Positions 51,050 through 61,715 of a DNA stretch of 64,000 nt are shown piece by piece. The DNA lies in NCBI GenBank assembly GCA_013400155.1, contig VXBM01000002.1, positions 3,592,401-3,656,400 on the forward strand. The letters are read 5' to 3'. The translations under genes and the position numbers were made by a program. The notes below the pieces were generated by a model. That model was not told the DNA's origin. It did not search any database and saw nothing but the letters and a program-made list of their open reading frames with translations. Every line of letters starts with the position of its first letter. The first letter of the stretch is position 1. Source of the DNA: Helopsaltes ochotensis (lineage: Eukaryota; Chordata; Aves; Passeriformes; Locustellidae).

Positions 51050-51720
51050 GACGGCAGAGAAGGGGCCGGGGCGAAGCGGCTGCGCTGCCCCGGGAGCGCG
51101 GCACAGAAGCGCTCGCTGCCGCCTCTCCGGCAGCCGGGCCCGCTTGCGGCCGCTTCGCTGCGCCCCGCACGCTGCACGCTCCGCTCCCTCCAAAGGCACG
51201 GCAAGGCACGCTGAGGCAGGCCAGCTCTCACACTGCGAATGGCACAGCCAGGACCAGCTGCCGGGACTTCAGGCGGAGGGCAGTGACCGGCCCTGGCGCA
51301 GAGACGGCGCCAGCAGCCCCAGCCCGCGGGGAGAGGCCTGGCCTGGAGCAATGGGCCCCGGAGAACACGGCACCCCCTGCAATGGCCCGGGGAACACGGC
51401 ACCCCCTGCACTGAGCCCGGGGAACACGGCACCCCCTGCACCGGGCCCGGGGAACACGGCACCCCCTGCACTGTGGCCCGGGGAACACGGCACCCCTGCA
51501 ATGGCCCGGGGAACACGGCACCCCTGCAATGGCCCGGGGAACACGGCACCCCCTGCACCGGGCCCGCCCCTCAGGGCCACCCGAGACGGAGGGGCAGCGC
51601 TGACAGCACAAGGCCGCTCCGAGGGGCACGGCCCGGAGCTGCCCGAGCCTCCCCACGGCCGACACCCGCAGCAGGGCAGCCCGAGCGGTGGCACAGCGGA
51701 AGAGAACCATCGTGGACTAC
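51050..51720. promoter_or_regulatory. CpG island in the RORA intron
   Basis: A CpG-rich block (GGGCCGGGGCGAAGCGGCTG onward) starts at about 51050. A splice-donor-like CTTGCAG/GTACTG on the minus strand lies at 50890. It may be an alternative RORA or non-coding RNA promoter. The part from 51351 is a minisatellite, which inflates the GC and CpG counts. Open frames here on both strands reflect composition. Confidence 0.5.
51351..51557. repeat. GC-rich minisatellite, seven copies of a 28-31 bp unit
   Basis: The unit core is GCCCGGGGAACACGGCACCC followed by CCTGCA and a variable 3-6 base joint (ATG, CTGA, CCGG, CTGTG). Seven copies sit head to tail with very few differences, so the array is young or homogenised. 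Confidence 0.95.
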
Positions 51721-54152
51721 GTGCAGAAGTTCTTTCTTTACAGCTACCAAGTGCTTTTCTAGTGTAAAGACAATTAAGCGATAACTGCATCTGTGCAGAG
51801 GGTATTCAAAATGCTAATACCCCCACCCAGATAAGTCGTCAACTTTGCCTGCTTATTTATCTCCAGCTCTTAGAAATTATTGCCATGAATGCTCCGCTGC
51901 CTTCCCCCATTATCTTTGCAATCCCGCTTCTTCCTCAGAAAAAGGCAAAAAAGCAGAGCAAGTAAGAGCTGCACCACCCCGACGGCTCTGGGGAGTAAAG
52001 TGATACAAGCAGAGAAGTATCGGCTGATCTACTGCAGCAAAGCTACTGCCATTTTCTGCAGTTCTCCAAGTTCCTGCAGCTTTTCATCTAACCTAGAGAG
52101 GTAAGAAAATCTGCTCTGCCATCAGAGGCTCACATACTCTCGAAACAACAGCAGTTTGCATCATGAATTATCTAACACGATTTACCACTTGAGGAAAAGA
52201 AAATCTATCCTGTTTGGTGCTGTGCCATTTGGCCACCAGACTCTAGAATTTTAATGTCTGTTATCTTTGCAATGGAGATAACACAATGCTGGTCTCGGAT
52301 ATCTAGCTCGAAGATGATTTCCTTACCTCAACACAAGACATCTTGTGTTATGTAAGTCTCCAGTCACATGTGTTACATGTCTTCCAAGGGAAAAAAGCCC
52401 ACAAAAAACCTGGAAAACCTGCTACTGAAAACAAAGGAGCTTGATGGAATTTACCATCAACACCTATATGAATGCCTTAGTACTTTTGTTTATAAAATTC
52501 ACAAAATTGCAGAATGGCCACCGAAGAAATTCCCCTGAATAGGAAACACTGACACCTTTTTCAAACAAGTCTGACAGTTCAATAAGGAGAACACAATCCT
52601 AAGACCCACAGAACTAGCAAAATACAACTATGAACAAAACACAGAATAAGATTGTTGATTCAAGTGTTGCTAAGTGCCTTTGGTAGATTAAAATGAAAAA
52701 TCCAACTTGCTTCACATGGCTAATACTCTGTTCTAAAGGCCAAAGCACTCAAAATAGGTAGAAGCTGGCAATTAGTGAATGTCAATTTGGTTCCCCCCCC
52801 AAAAAGGAGGCTTGATAAAAGTTTGAAGAAAATAATAGAAACAGCACCTGTGTTAGTGCAATCATTTTATCCAAAGACAATCCAAACCAGTTCATGAGCT
52901 AAGCTTCGTCTTTGTCAGGACAAGAAAAGCAGCTGGTAACCAGAGCTGACTGAAGCCATACAGTAACTTAGCAAGTGATGAACACCATCTCTCAACCCTT
53001 TCAAGACAGTCTTTACCCATCATTCCTGCTGATGTTTCTTCCTATGCTTGTGTTCTCTGCACACATCAGAAAACAGACGGCAACGAACACCAGGCAGCTC
53101 CAAATTTTGTTGGAGTTTTAACACTGTTCTATTTCAAAAGGCTCACACAGGCAGTTACTGTACTGTCCTTGATAAAGACCCAAACCATTTAACCACAACT
53201 CCCCCCATCCTACTCTCCGAAGAGTACTTGCAGCATAACTTTGATTATCCAAACCTCCCAGGGGACAAATGGAAGCAGAGATAAGTGGGGGAGCAGCCTG
53301 AGGTCTTCTGAGAATAATGGAAGTGAAAGGAGAGGAAACGAACTCCACAAAGAACTGTTGGCTCAGCTCAGCCCTAAAGTTTCCCTATTCCTGAATGGAG
53401 CATTCATGACATAAAATAAGCTTCTTTAAGCAAGCATTCCAAATCATTGTAAAAACCATTTGACAAAGGGAAGAATTATTGCTCACTTTGGTACTTGACT
53501 CTCCAGAGAGAGGAGTTGTTTTTACTGTAGCAATTTCTTAGCCAGGGGTACAGCTGTAGCAACGCTCCTAGTAGTGCCTCAGTGGTTAACAAGTCTTTCC
53601 AAATCTGTGCTTCCCCAAGTATACCTGGAAAACATTGCTAGAAGGAGTTCCAAACTGAGTAAAAAATACAGATTTATCACAAGCCTAAACATGAGGGGAG
53701 AATATCCACAGAAGAAATCTGTTTCGGGAGTTGTGAGTGCTTCACACAGAAAGTACAAGTTTTTATTTATATTACTGCAGCACAAGTTAATGCCAATTAA
53801 GTAGGAGAGTCACTTTGGATTTAGCACAGAACCTGGCCCAGGGCACTGGCACACAGAATAGAAATAAATACTAATCACGCTTGCTCACACTGAGAGGATT
53901 AGATAACTACAGACGTAGGAAATTAAAACCACAACAAGATGACCCCACGCTCATGATTTCCCTGTTGTAGCAGATCAGTCAATATGAATAATCAACAATG
54001 TAAATTGAAATCCTCAGATAAAAATAATGGTTTTACCGCTTTATTTCTCTTCACTTGCACATAAATTGAGTTGACTATCTCTGACAATGCCATGGTTTAA
54101 TATTCTAAACACACTATCTCCTTTAACAATGCCTGGAATAGAAACAAGCTGC

Positions 54153-54242
54153 TGAGCCAGATCCTCAAGGGTGAAAATCAACATTGCTATACTGACTTCA
54201 GTGGAAGCACATTGATCTCCACCAGCTAAAGCTGTGGGCCCA
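54153..54242. repeat. Ancient palindromic (MITE-like) amniote repeat
   Basis: GAGCCAGATCCTCA ... GACTTCAGTGG ... CACCAGCTAAAGC...GGGCCC forms an imperfect inverted repeat about a CTGACTTCAGTGG centre. I recall the same TGGGCCAGATCCTCAGCTGG / TGACTTCAATGG palindrome as an abundant old repeat in turtles and crocodilians. The family name was not determined. Confidence 0.5.
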
Positions 54243-56329
54243 AGTGGGCAATTAGGTTTCTATTATATGCTAATTTAAATAATGTACCACAGAACATTTG
54301 CTGTACAATAAGGCAAGTCTACATTCTTCTGTGGAGAAGGGTGAGCATTGCTGTGGAACGTGAGAGTTAGAGATTCTGGTTTCAAAGAGCAGGATGAAGT
54401 TTCGGTATAAACTACTCCTCATAATGACACTTTTAAACCTGCAATTACTCATACTATACTCCTTTAGGAAGCCTATAATTATTTGGTAAGTTCTTACCAA
54501 TGTCTAGTCTAGATCATAATTGCTAATACTGCCTCCTTCAAAGGAACTAGTGACTATGTTAAAATCCGGTTTTTGTTAGGTTCCTGCTACACAAAGTGGC
54601 TGTGCTCTAAATGTTATGATCTGTGTTCAGTTGAGGAGCAAAATCAAATGTATTTATGCCCCCATCTTGAACCTTGAACAAGGCCTGAACAAAAAAAAAA
54701 AAAACCAAATACAACAATCCCACACGTTTCTTTTGAGGCTTCTGAGGTGGTTGGGTTGGAACAGGGGCTGTGGCGGACACAGGCCAGAGTTTTTTTACAA
54801 CAGAAGTTTATGGCAGATGGCAGAGGACCATCTACAACATTGTCTCACTCTCTTTAGCCAGTACTCACGCCCCAGCCACAAAACGAAAAAGCAGAAAAGC
54901 TAGGGAACAGGGTTCAGCAACAAAGATGGCAAAAAAGATGTTCAGAGATCATGGGGCAGTTTGAGTGTGTGGTGGTTTCACGTTCGCCAATTCTGTTTAC
55001 CAATTTCATGGGGTTTGATTAGGAGAGATCAAAAGGTTAATGATATTAACTGCAGTCACCAAATGATGTTTTGCTGTCTTCTGCATCAGTTTTTAAGGTA
55101 CGTGAATTCCTTTCAGTCTCCTTTTGGATGTCATTGGCACCCTTCTTCCTGCCTTAGTCATCAACAACCAAGTTATTAGCATGCCAAGGGCGCTGCATAA
55201 ATTTTTGTGGACTTCTGATGTAGTCAGGAAGGGGGCATCATTCCACAGTTACAGGTTCTCCTATGCTGCAGTCCTTCAAATGAAGCAGCAGCATTTGGTA
55301 CCTGGTTTTCCAAGCTGGATGTTCACCTGAGCACAGCAATTGGGAAGCCCTCTGAACACCTCTTCTGAGAGAGGATCAGCAAACAGGAAGATTCTCCCCA
55401 TGTGTCTGACACACGTGAAAAGTCATGGCAGACAGGCTCCACCTGAAGACCAAAATTACACACACAGTTCCAACTGGTCTTCTTTTCTTTGGAAACACTC
55501 GGGGCAGAAAGGCAAAGGAGTGTGGGCTCACGTAGGTCAGCGTGGTGCAGGGTGGGATGAGGCATTAAGCTCCACACTTACAGCACTCCATTCCCTTTAC
55601 ACATGTACTCATCCTGGTAACTGTGCTGCTTCTCTGGTTGCACCTACTCAAAAATAGTTTCATTTCAAAGAGAAGAAGGTTATATAGAATCAAGCCTTTT
55701 TAATGATAGCAGCCACACACAAAAAACTTGCCACGCAGGGAAGATGTAAAGTGTCCCCAGAGCAAAGACTGATCCCAAAACCTCCTCTGTGTTCTGGACA
55801 CAGTTTGTCCCTGTGCTTTGCGTGGGCTCTGCAAACATGGGGAAGACTCAAAGCATGCGCTCTGCACTCCAGAGAAAGAAGAAACTAGAACTTCTTTTGG
55901 TTAAGGTTTTCACGAACTTGACCCCAGTAACTCCACCAGCATTTCAGCCAGCAGAAACCTGCAGTCACTGAGCAGAGCTGGCCTGGCCTTGGCTCCCTCT
56001 CCCCTTCAGCGGTGCCTCTACAGCTGCACTGCGTGAGCCAAATGGGGAACGACTCAGGTTGAAACTGTTCTTGGGGGATTAACTTTAACCTGAATCAGTT
56101 TCCTGACTTAATTCCCCACGTGACAGCAGAGATGCTGCTTGTGCTCACACAAGGGAGGGGTGCGTTTGTTTGGCAATGCCAGCTTATGGGAGGCTAAAAT
56201 ACACAGAGGCCTGAACTCTTGGCCTGCTGAATTGGTCCGAGGAGATCTGGGGTAGCAGGGGCAGAAGGACAAGGAACACTGGGCTGGTTTTCCAAGAAAC
56301 AGAATAGTCTATGAATAAGTCATTGGTTT

Positions 56330-56475
56330 CTATGGCCAGTATTGCTGTGAATCTTTGAGCAAGTCACTTATTTGATGTGTCAATTCCTCAGCTGTGAAAC
56401 GAGGACAACGCTTTCTTACATCACCAAAGTGTCGTAAGTTGAAAATTAATGACTGAGGCACTTGGACACTCCGCT
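56330..56475 (+). mobile_element. MIR-like SINE relic
   Basis: The order of words matches a MIR-type core: GAGCAAGTCACTTA, CAATTCCTCAGCTGTGAAACG, GAGGACAACGCTTTCTTACA, then GTGTCGTAAG and a CACTTGGACAC end. Strongly diverged. Confidence 0.6.
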
Positions 56476-56603
56476 GCTGAAGGCCAAGTCAGTCTGCAGC
56501 TACAAGAGCTGAGTGATTAGTGACAGGGAGGGGCTAAGGAATCAACGTATTATTTTTGGTGGACTATTTCCTTAGAGGATAAATGAGAGTAACTGCTACT
56601 TAC

Positions 56604-56655
56604 CTGATTGCAAGGAATTGAAAGAGCTCTCTGTAGCTCCCTCGTGGGTGGACAC
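56604..56655 (-). other. Candidate 52-nt exon (unconfirmed)
   Basis: On the minus strand a 52-nt stretch lies between TTTAATTGTTTAG and CAATCAG/GTAAGTAGC, a near-ideal donor. In the frame that would join the first RORA zinc-finger exon it reads VSTHEGATESSFNSLQS without a stop. It matches no known RORA isoform exon that I remember, and the acceptor is only moderate. Confidence 0.25.
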
Positions 56656-58089
56656 CTAAACAATTAAATAGCCATGACCTAATTTTAGTCAGAAACCTTA
56701 TGTCACAAAGAATTTACAGGGAGGCGTCTTCCGTATGTGCAAAAATAATTGCACTGTGCCGATGTGCTAATTTAGCTGTACAACATTTAGGGATAGACTG
56801 CATCCTATTCTCCTTCCTCATATTCCCAATTCCAAAATTTCTGACAAGAAGAGATAAAACTGCATGATACAGAATACCATGGGATTAGGACTGAAAGAAA
56901 TTCTGTGAACACATTGCTTCCAGCATCAGCGTAATGGAATCAGTTCAAGGAAAATTTACATAAACAGAAACATGAGGGTGGTAGATAACATTAGAATCAA
57001 ATTCACCTTTTGTGTGATAGAGATGATGGAATTTCACCCAGCGGGTTTTGTACGATGCCCATACCGACCAGCAAAGGCACTTTTTTTTTTAAAGTGCCAT
57101 AATTATGCACACAGAGCCATCAAGTGATAGAAAAAACATCCTGATTCTAAAAGAAGTTGCTCCAACAGCTTGTTTTCCTCACAGTTACAACCTGTCCTTT
57201 CCTTCTAGCCTGAATTTTCCTGCCTTCCTTCAGAAGCATATGGGAAACATTTCTTCCTTTCAGGCTAGCTCAGAATTGCTACTACAGGATGGAAAGGATG
57301 TGACTCCAAGTCGCTGTGCTTTAACAGGGATGGTGCGTGTGAGCCACGGAACTATCCCAGAGTTAGGCACACACTGAACTCCTGTAAAATGTGAGAACTT
57401 GCTGAACACACCACGAGTGAAATGATTAAACGGCTTCACGAAGCTGGGCACATCCTTTCTGTAATTCAGTTCATACCTGTAGAACATCAGGATTAGAGGC
57501 TTCCTATCTGTGAGGATCTATTAAATGCCATATTGTGCTTGGATACATGAATAGGAATAGAAGCCACATAAATACTTCAAGTGGTAAACAGTGTTTCAAG
57601 TCTTACTGAGCTTATTATGCCTCAAGAGCTCATTATGTCCTTGCTAGAGTAGAAGCACATATTCAAAAACAAACACAAACCTAAGGAAAACAAGAATTCC
57701 CAAAGACAGCTTTAAATTGAAATGCCAGCCTCAGGATTTTTGCTCCTGCCTTATGATTTTGAGGCATTGGGCTGATTCTAAAAATCCCTGGAAATGGTTA
57801 ATACTCAAATTCTGTTTCCTTAGTCCTTTGGGTGAGGGCATCAGCCATAAATAACAATTATTACAAAGTTGTACCAGTGACTTAAAAAAAAGCACCCTTA
57901 GAAAATGAAAATCCTGCACTACCAAAATACCAGGCAGACGACAAATGTCTGCAGCCAGCCTGGCACCTTGCACTCCAACCACCGGGAGTTTTGTTGGGCA
58001 CGCACAGGGTGGGACTGAGCGCACCTCGGCAGCTTTGCCAAGGGCCCCAGCTGTGCAGAGCAGCCCAGCCCGGAGCCCCCGGCGGTAAG

Positions 58090-58563
58090 GACCTGGAGCT
58101 GCTGCAGCAGGGCCAGGAGGCCACGGAGATGCTGCAAGGGCTGCAACAGCTCTGCCAGGGAGACAGACGGGGAGAGCTGGGGCTGCTCAGCCTGGACAAG
58201 AGAAGCCTCCAGGGAAACCTCGGAGCACCTTCCAGTGCCTAAAGGGGCTCCAGGAGAACAGGAGAGGGACTTTGGACAAGGGCCCAGGGGTGACAGCACA
58301 AGGGGAAATGGCTTCCAACTCGAAGAGGAAGGTTAGGTCTGATTATTGGAAGAAATTCTCCCTGTGAGGGCACTGAGGCCCTGGCACAGGGTGCCCAGAG
58401 CCGCTGTGGCTGCCCCATCCCTGGCAGTGTCCAAGGCCGGGCTGGATGGGGCTCTGAGCACCTGGGATAGGGGAATGGGTCCCTGCCCAGGGCAGGTCCT
58501 GCAGTGAGTTGGTTCTTAAGGTGCTTTCCAACCCAGGTCATTCTACAATTGTAGAATGAATGC
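58090..58563 (+). mobile_element. CR1 LINE 3' fragment
   Basis: CR1 3' end in order: GCTCAGCCTGGACAAGAGAA, CTTCCAGTGCCTAAAGGGGC, ACAGCACAAGGGGAAATGGC, GGAAGAAATTCTCCCTGTGA, GCCCCATCCCTGGCAGTGTC, GGGCTGGATGGGGCTCTGAG, TTTCCAACCCAGG and a CATTCTACAATTG tail. The tail forms a perfect 20-bp palindrome at 58539-58558. It may extend left to about 58050. Confidence 0.93.
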
Positions 58564-58714
58564 AAAAGTATTACTGGCCTCCCAAAGAAGATCCTTCTGG
58601 TTGTATGGGGAGAGAGTTAAGCATCCTGTAAATCGTACCCAAGACTCAAATCCTCAGTGTTGCATCTGCTTTTCTTCAACTATTTATTTTCTGAATTTGT
58701 GTGGTTAGGCAATG

Positions 58715-58855
58715 AAATGTGAATCTCTTGATTCCTGGCTTCTTGTGTGGCCCAAGCCACATCCCTTAAGCTATGCTTCAGTCCCCTACTTGTGAAACAG
58801 GTAAAACACATCCCTCAGTGATGTTTTATGCATAAATGAACACATGGAAAGCCGG
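58715..58855 (+). mobile_element. MIR-like SINE relic
   Basis: TGTGTGGCCCAAGCCACATC, CCTTAAGCTATGCTTCAGT, ACTTGTGAAACAGGTAAAAC and ATCCCTCAGTGATG follow the order of the MIR core (loss-of-charge TGACCTTGGGCAAGTCAC / GCCTCAGTTTCC / TGTAAAATGGG / CTCACAGGG). Diverged second copy of the type seen at 56330-56475. Confidence 0.65.
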
Positions 58856-59236
58856 TTTTTCAAAGAGTTCACTAATTAACATTATAGACAACCCTACAGA
58901 TAAAGAGATTGTCAGAGAGCTCTGTCTGGCAGCCCTGGCCCAGGGAAAAAGCACATTCCAGAAGTGATGATACAATCTGCATACAATTCCAGAAAACCAA
59001 GTTTACTGAATTCCACAAAGTGGGGGTTTTTATAAGACTGTGTACTTGTTAGTAACAGCATAAGGATTTCGTACAATGTAAGACATCCACATTTAGTTGT
59101 ACCTGGAATGAAATGCCACCACACCATCACTTTTCAGCACAATTTGTATGTACCATCTAGACAAACTTTCACTGGAGAAATTCTAAAACATTTAGAAAAG
59201 ATTTACATTTGGAACAAAGATTTCAATGGTGGAAGC

Positions 59237-59242
59237 TTTATT
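59237..59242 (-). terminator. Candidate minus-strand poly(A) signal within the RORA intron
   Basis: GAAAAATAAAGC on the minus strand in a UTR-like AT-rich stretch. It may be chance. Confidence 0.2.
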
Positions 59243-61635
59243 TTTCACAAATATACATTTACAACTTGCTGGAGAATGTAAAGATAGTTCTACAAATGCC
59301 ACTTTGATTATCCTACGTTTCCAGACGTAAGCTCAACAGGGCAGATAATGTTTTTTTCTGTTTATGCAGTGTCAAGTGCCTTGCTTGTGCTTAGAAAAAA
59401 GTCCACAAGTAACTTTATTTTCCAGTATTCATAAAGCAGTACAATATCTAAGCACAAAACTTGGGTACAAAACAAATTAAATAAAATACACTTTTCATCC
59501 TAGGATGACCAGAAACAGAGTAGAAGGAGGACAAAGCATTACTAATCCTTGTTTTGCCTTCACTGACTAAAGAGGGTAAAGTGAGAAGGGACTAAACCAC
59601 AAATGTTTGCTGTTTCTTTCCTTTTCTTCAAATAGTACAGGATATAACTCAACAGATTTACAGCCTTCACTATCATGCAATTTACTCAACCTACAAGTCT
59701 AAAACCTTTTAAAATCAGATCGTTTAAAAAACACCTCAATTCAAACAGTCAATATTGAAAGACTAACATGAGAAAGTTTTTACTAACTCTGCAATTACAG
59801 TTTTCAGGAGCTAAAGCAGGAGCTGAAATATACTTTCAAACAACAGCTGAATTTCTGTCATGAGTTATCACCTAGCCCACACAGCAAATACTTCCAGTTT
59901 TCTTCGAAACGTACCAGCTTACTGATTACAGGAACTAAATAACAATTACTGCCTTGATTTTAAGACCATAATCCAGGACTGGAAAATGCATTTGTCCCTG
60001 TTGCTGTGTACCAGTGAATTCACTCGCTTCACTTCCAGTGTAACAACCTGACCATCTCTCTGTAAGGCAAACACCCAAGCACTAAGACCAATTGACGACA
60101 ATCTTCAGAACACAGATAGCAAATTAATTTTTTTTAGTTTCTCAGTCAAAACGCAGGTGAATTCCATCTTTCTTTGTCTGGTGTTTGCTTACAAATGATG
60201 TAATTAATCCATCAAAAGCTCTGTTGCAATTCAAAATCAGCATGCACAACTATTGTCATTAAGTTTATTTAAAAATAAATTGCCTATGATTTCATGACCA
60301 ACCAACTCATCAACACCACCACTTCTGTAAAACACAGCCTCAACTCCACGTTGTTCAGTGTTACATAAGGAGGGAGGGCCTGTGTGTTCCTTCACACCTC
60401 TGGCCCAGAATGGACAAGTTGGAGCTGAAACACGACCAGGGCTTCCCTGGTGGCTTCGCAGGGTCCTGCAGCTGGAGGGGGGCAGCTCCGGGCTCCAGGG
60501 GAGCTCCAGCCTGCCTACAACCTCAGCCCCACCAAGGGCCGTTTATCAGCCATACACAGAAAACAACAGAAGGGCTACCAGAAGAAACACAGCCATACAA
60601 TACTGCAACTTGCAACCTTTGGGAATCACTTCTTTGTATCATGGAAGGGAGAAGCTTTAACCAACTAGACTTGCCACTGCTAAAATAAACTAAATTAAAA
60701 CATCCATTCCGGAAATATTCATTAGTAGGGCACCAAAGTAGCATTTAGAAGCTCTGAATTCCCCCCAGTGAGGCAACAGTACTGACATTTTAACCCATTC
60801 AGCTATTTTGCACTAGTCTCACTGAGCTCAGCGATAGCACATTTTTGACCAACGTACTTTTGTATTTCAAGTGGAGACAGCAGGAAAGAGCCAGGCAGAA
60901 ACTACAGTCACCATCCAGAGTGACAGGGCAGACACACCTCTTACCTGCGTGGCTGCCTGACTGAGAGGGGTTGAAAACCATGCATTATCAATTTTCATCT
61001 CTGCCCTAAGACTTGAAGTCTTCCCCAAACTGAAGAGAGCAGTCTGAGCCCATGCAAACAAGGATTACCAGCCCCTATCTCTGCCAGAGATCCTCTGAAA
61101 TGAGGTGTTACTCAGGAAGAACAGCGGGAAGGTACAGTCCTTGCCACTCCTAGGAGGTACCTGTCTCAAATACATTCCCAGAGTTTTCATCTTGCCAGAG
61201 AAGGAAAAAAAAGCCAAGCCAGGCCAGCAGAGAAAGCAGGGAAAATGCAGTTGTGGCTCCCACCCTCTGGTGGAAGAAGGGAGAAGGACCCTCCCTCAGC
61301 CCAACACACAAAACCTGTGGTGGCCCTGCAGTGCAGGAGCCAGCCTGGCAGGGGAGGGCTGGCAGAGCTCTCCAGAGAGGTAGGAATGATCAAGGAACAG
61401 GCAGTGACTCACTCTGTGTGATTTATTGCCAGGCACTGTTCCCAAATGTGTTAATAAAGTTGCAGCCAAATAAATGCACATCCCTTAGGTCTTGTCTTCG
61501 TTCCAGCACGGCCAAGACAATTGAGTATTATTTTCAAGTAAAACAAGAATGAGATTCTAGACAATATTTCTACCACAATTAATATTTATGTTTCACTGTT
61601 CTACTTCACAGCACTGCCAGCCCTTGAGTATTTAA

Positions 61636-61636
<1 letters not shown>

Positions 61637-61711
<75 letters not shown>
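61637..61711. repeat. Poly(A) tract of 75 bases
   Basis: An uninterrupted run of 75 A on the plus strand. AATAAA words lie about 190 bp upstream (AATAAAG at 61453-61459 and AATAAA near 61470). No source gene or target-site duplication was recognised. Confidence 0.95.

Positions 61712-61715
<4 letters not shown>

Noticed and set aside
51351..51557. CRISPR-like regular repeats
   Set aside because: The units are head-to-tail with only 3-6 variable bases between cores, no spacers, and lie in a vertebrate intron; this is a minisatellite.
50700..51790. Several overlapping 100-253 codon frames on both strands at 51 kb
   Set aside because: They are produced by GC-rich sequence and the minisatellite, giving repeated GNTAPPA or GCRVPRA peptides in different frames; no sign of selection on a protein.
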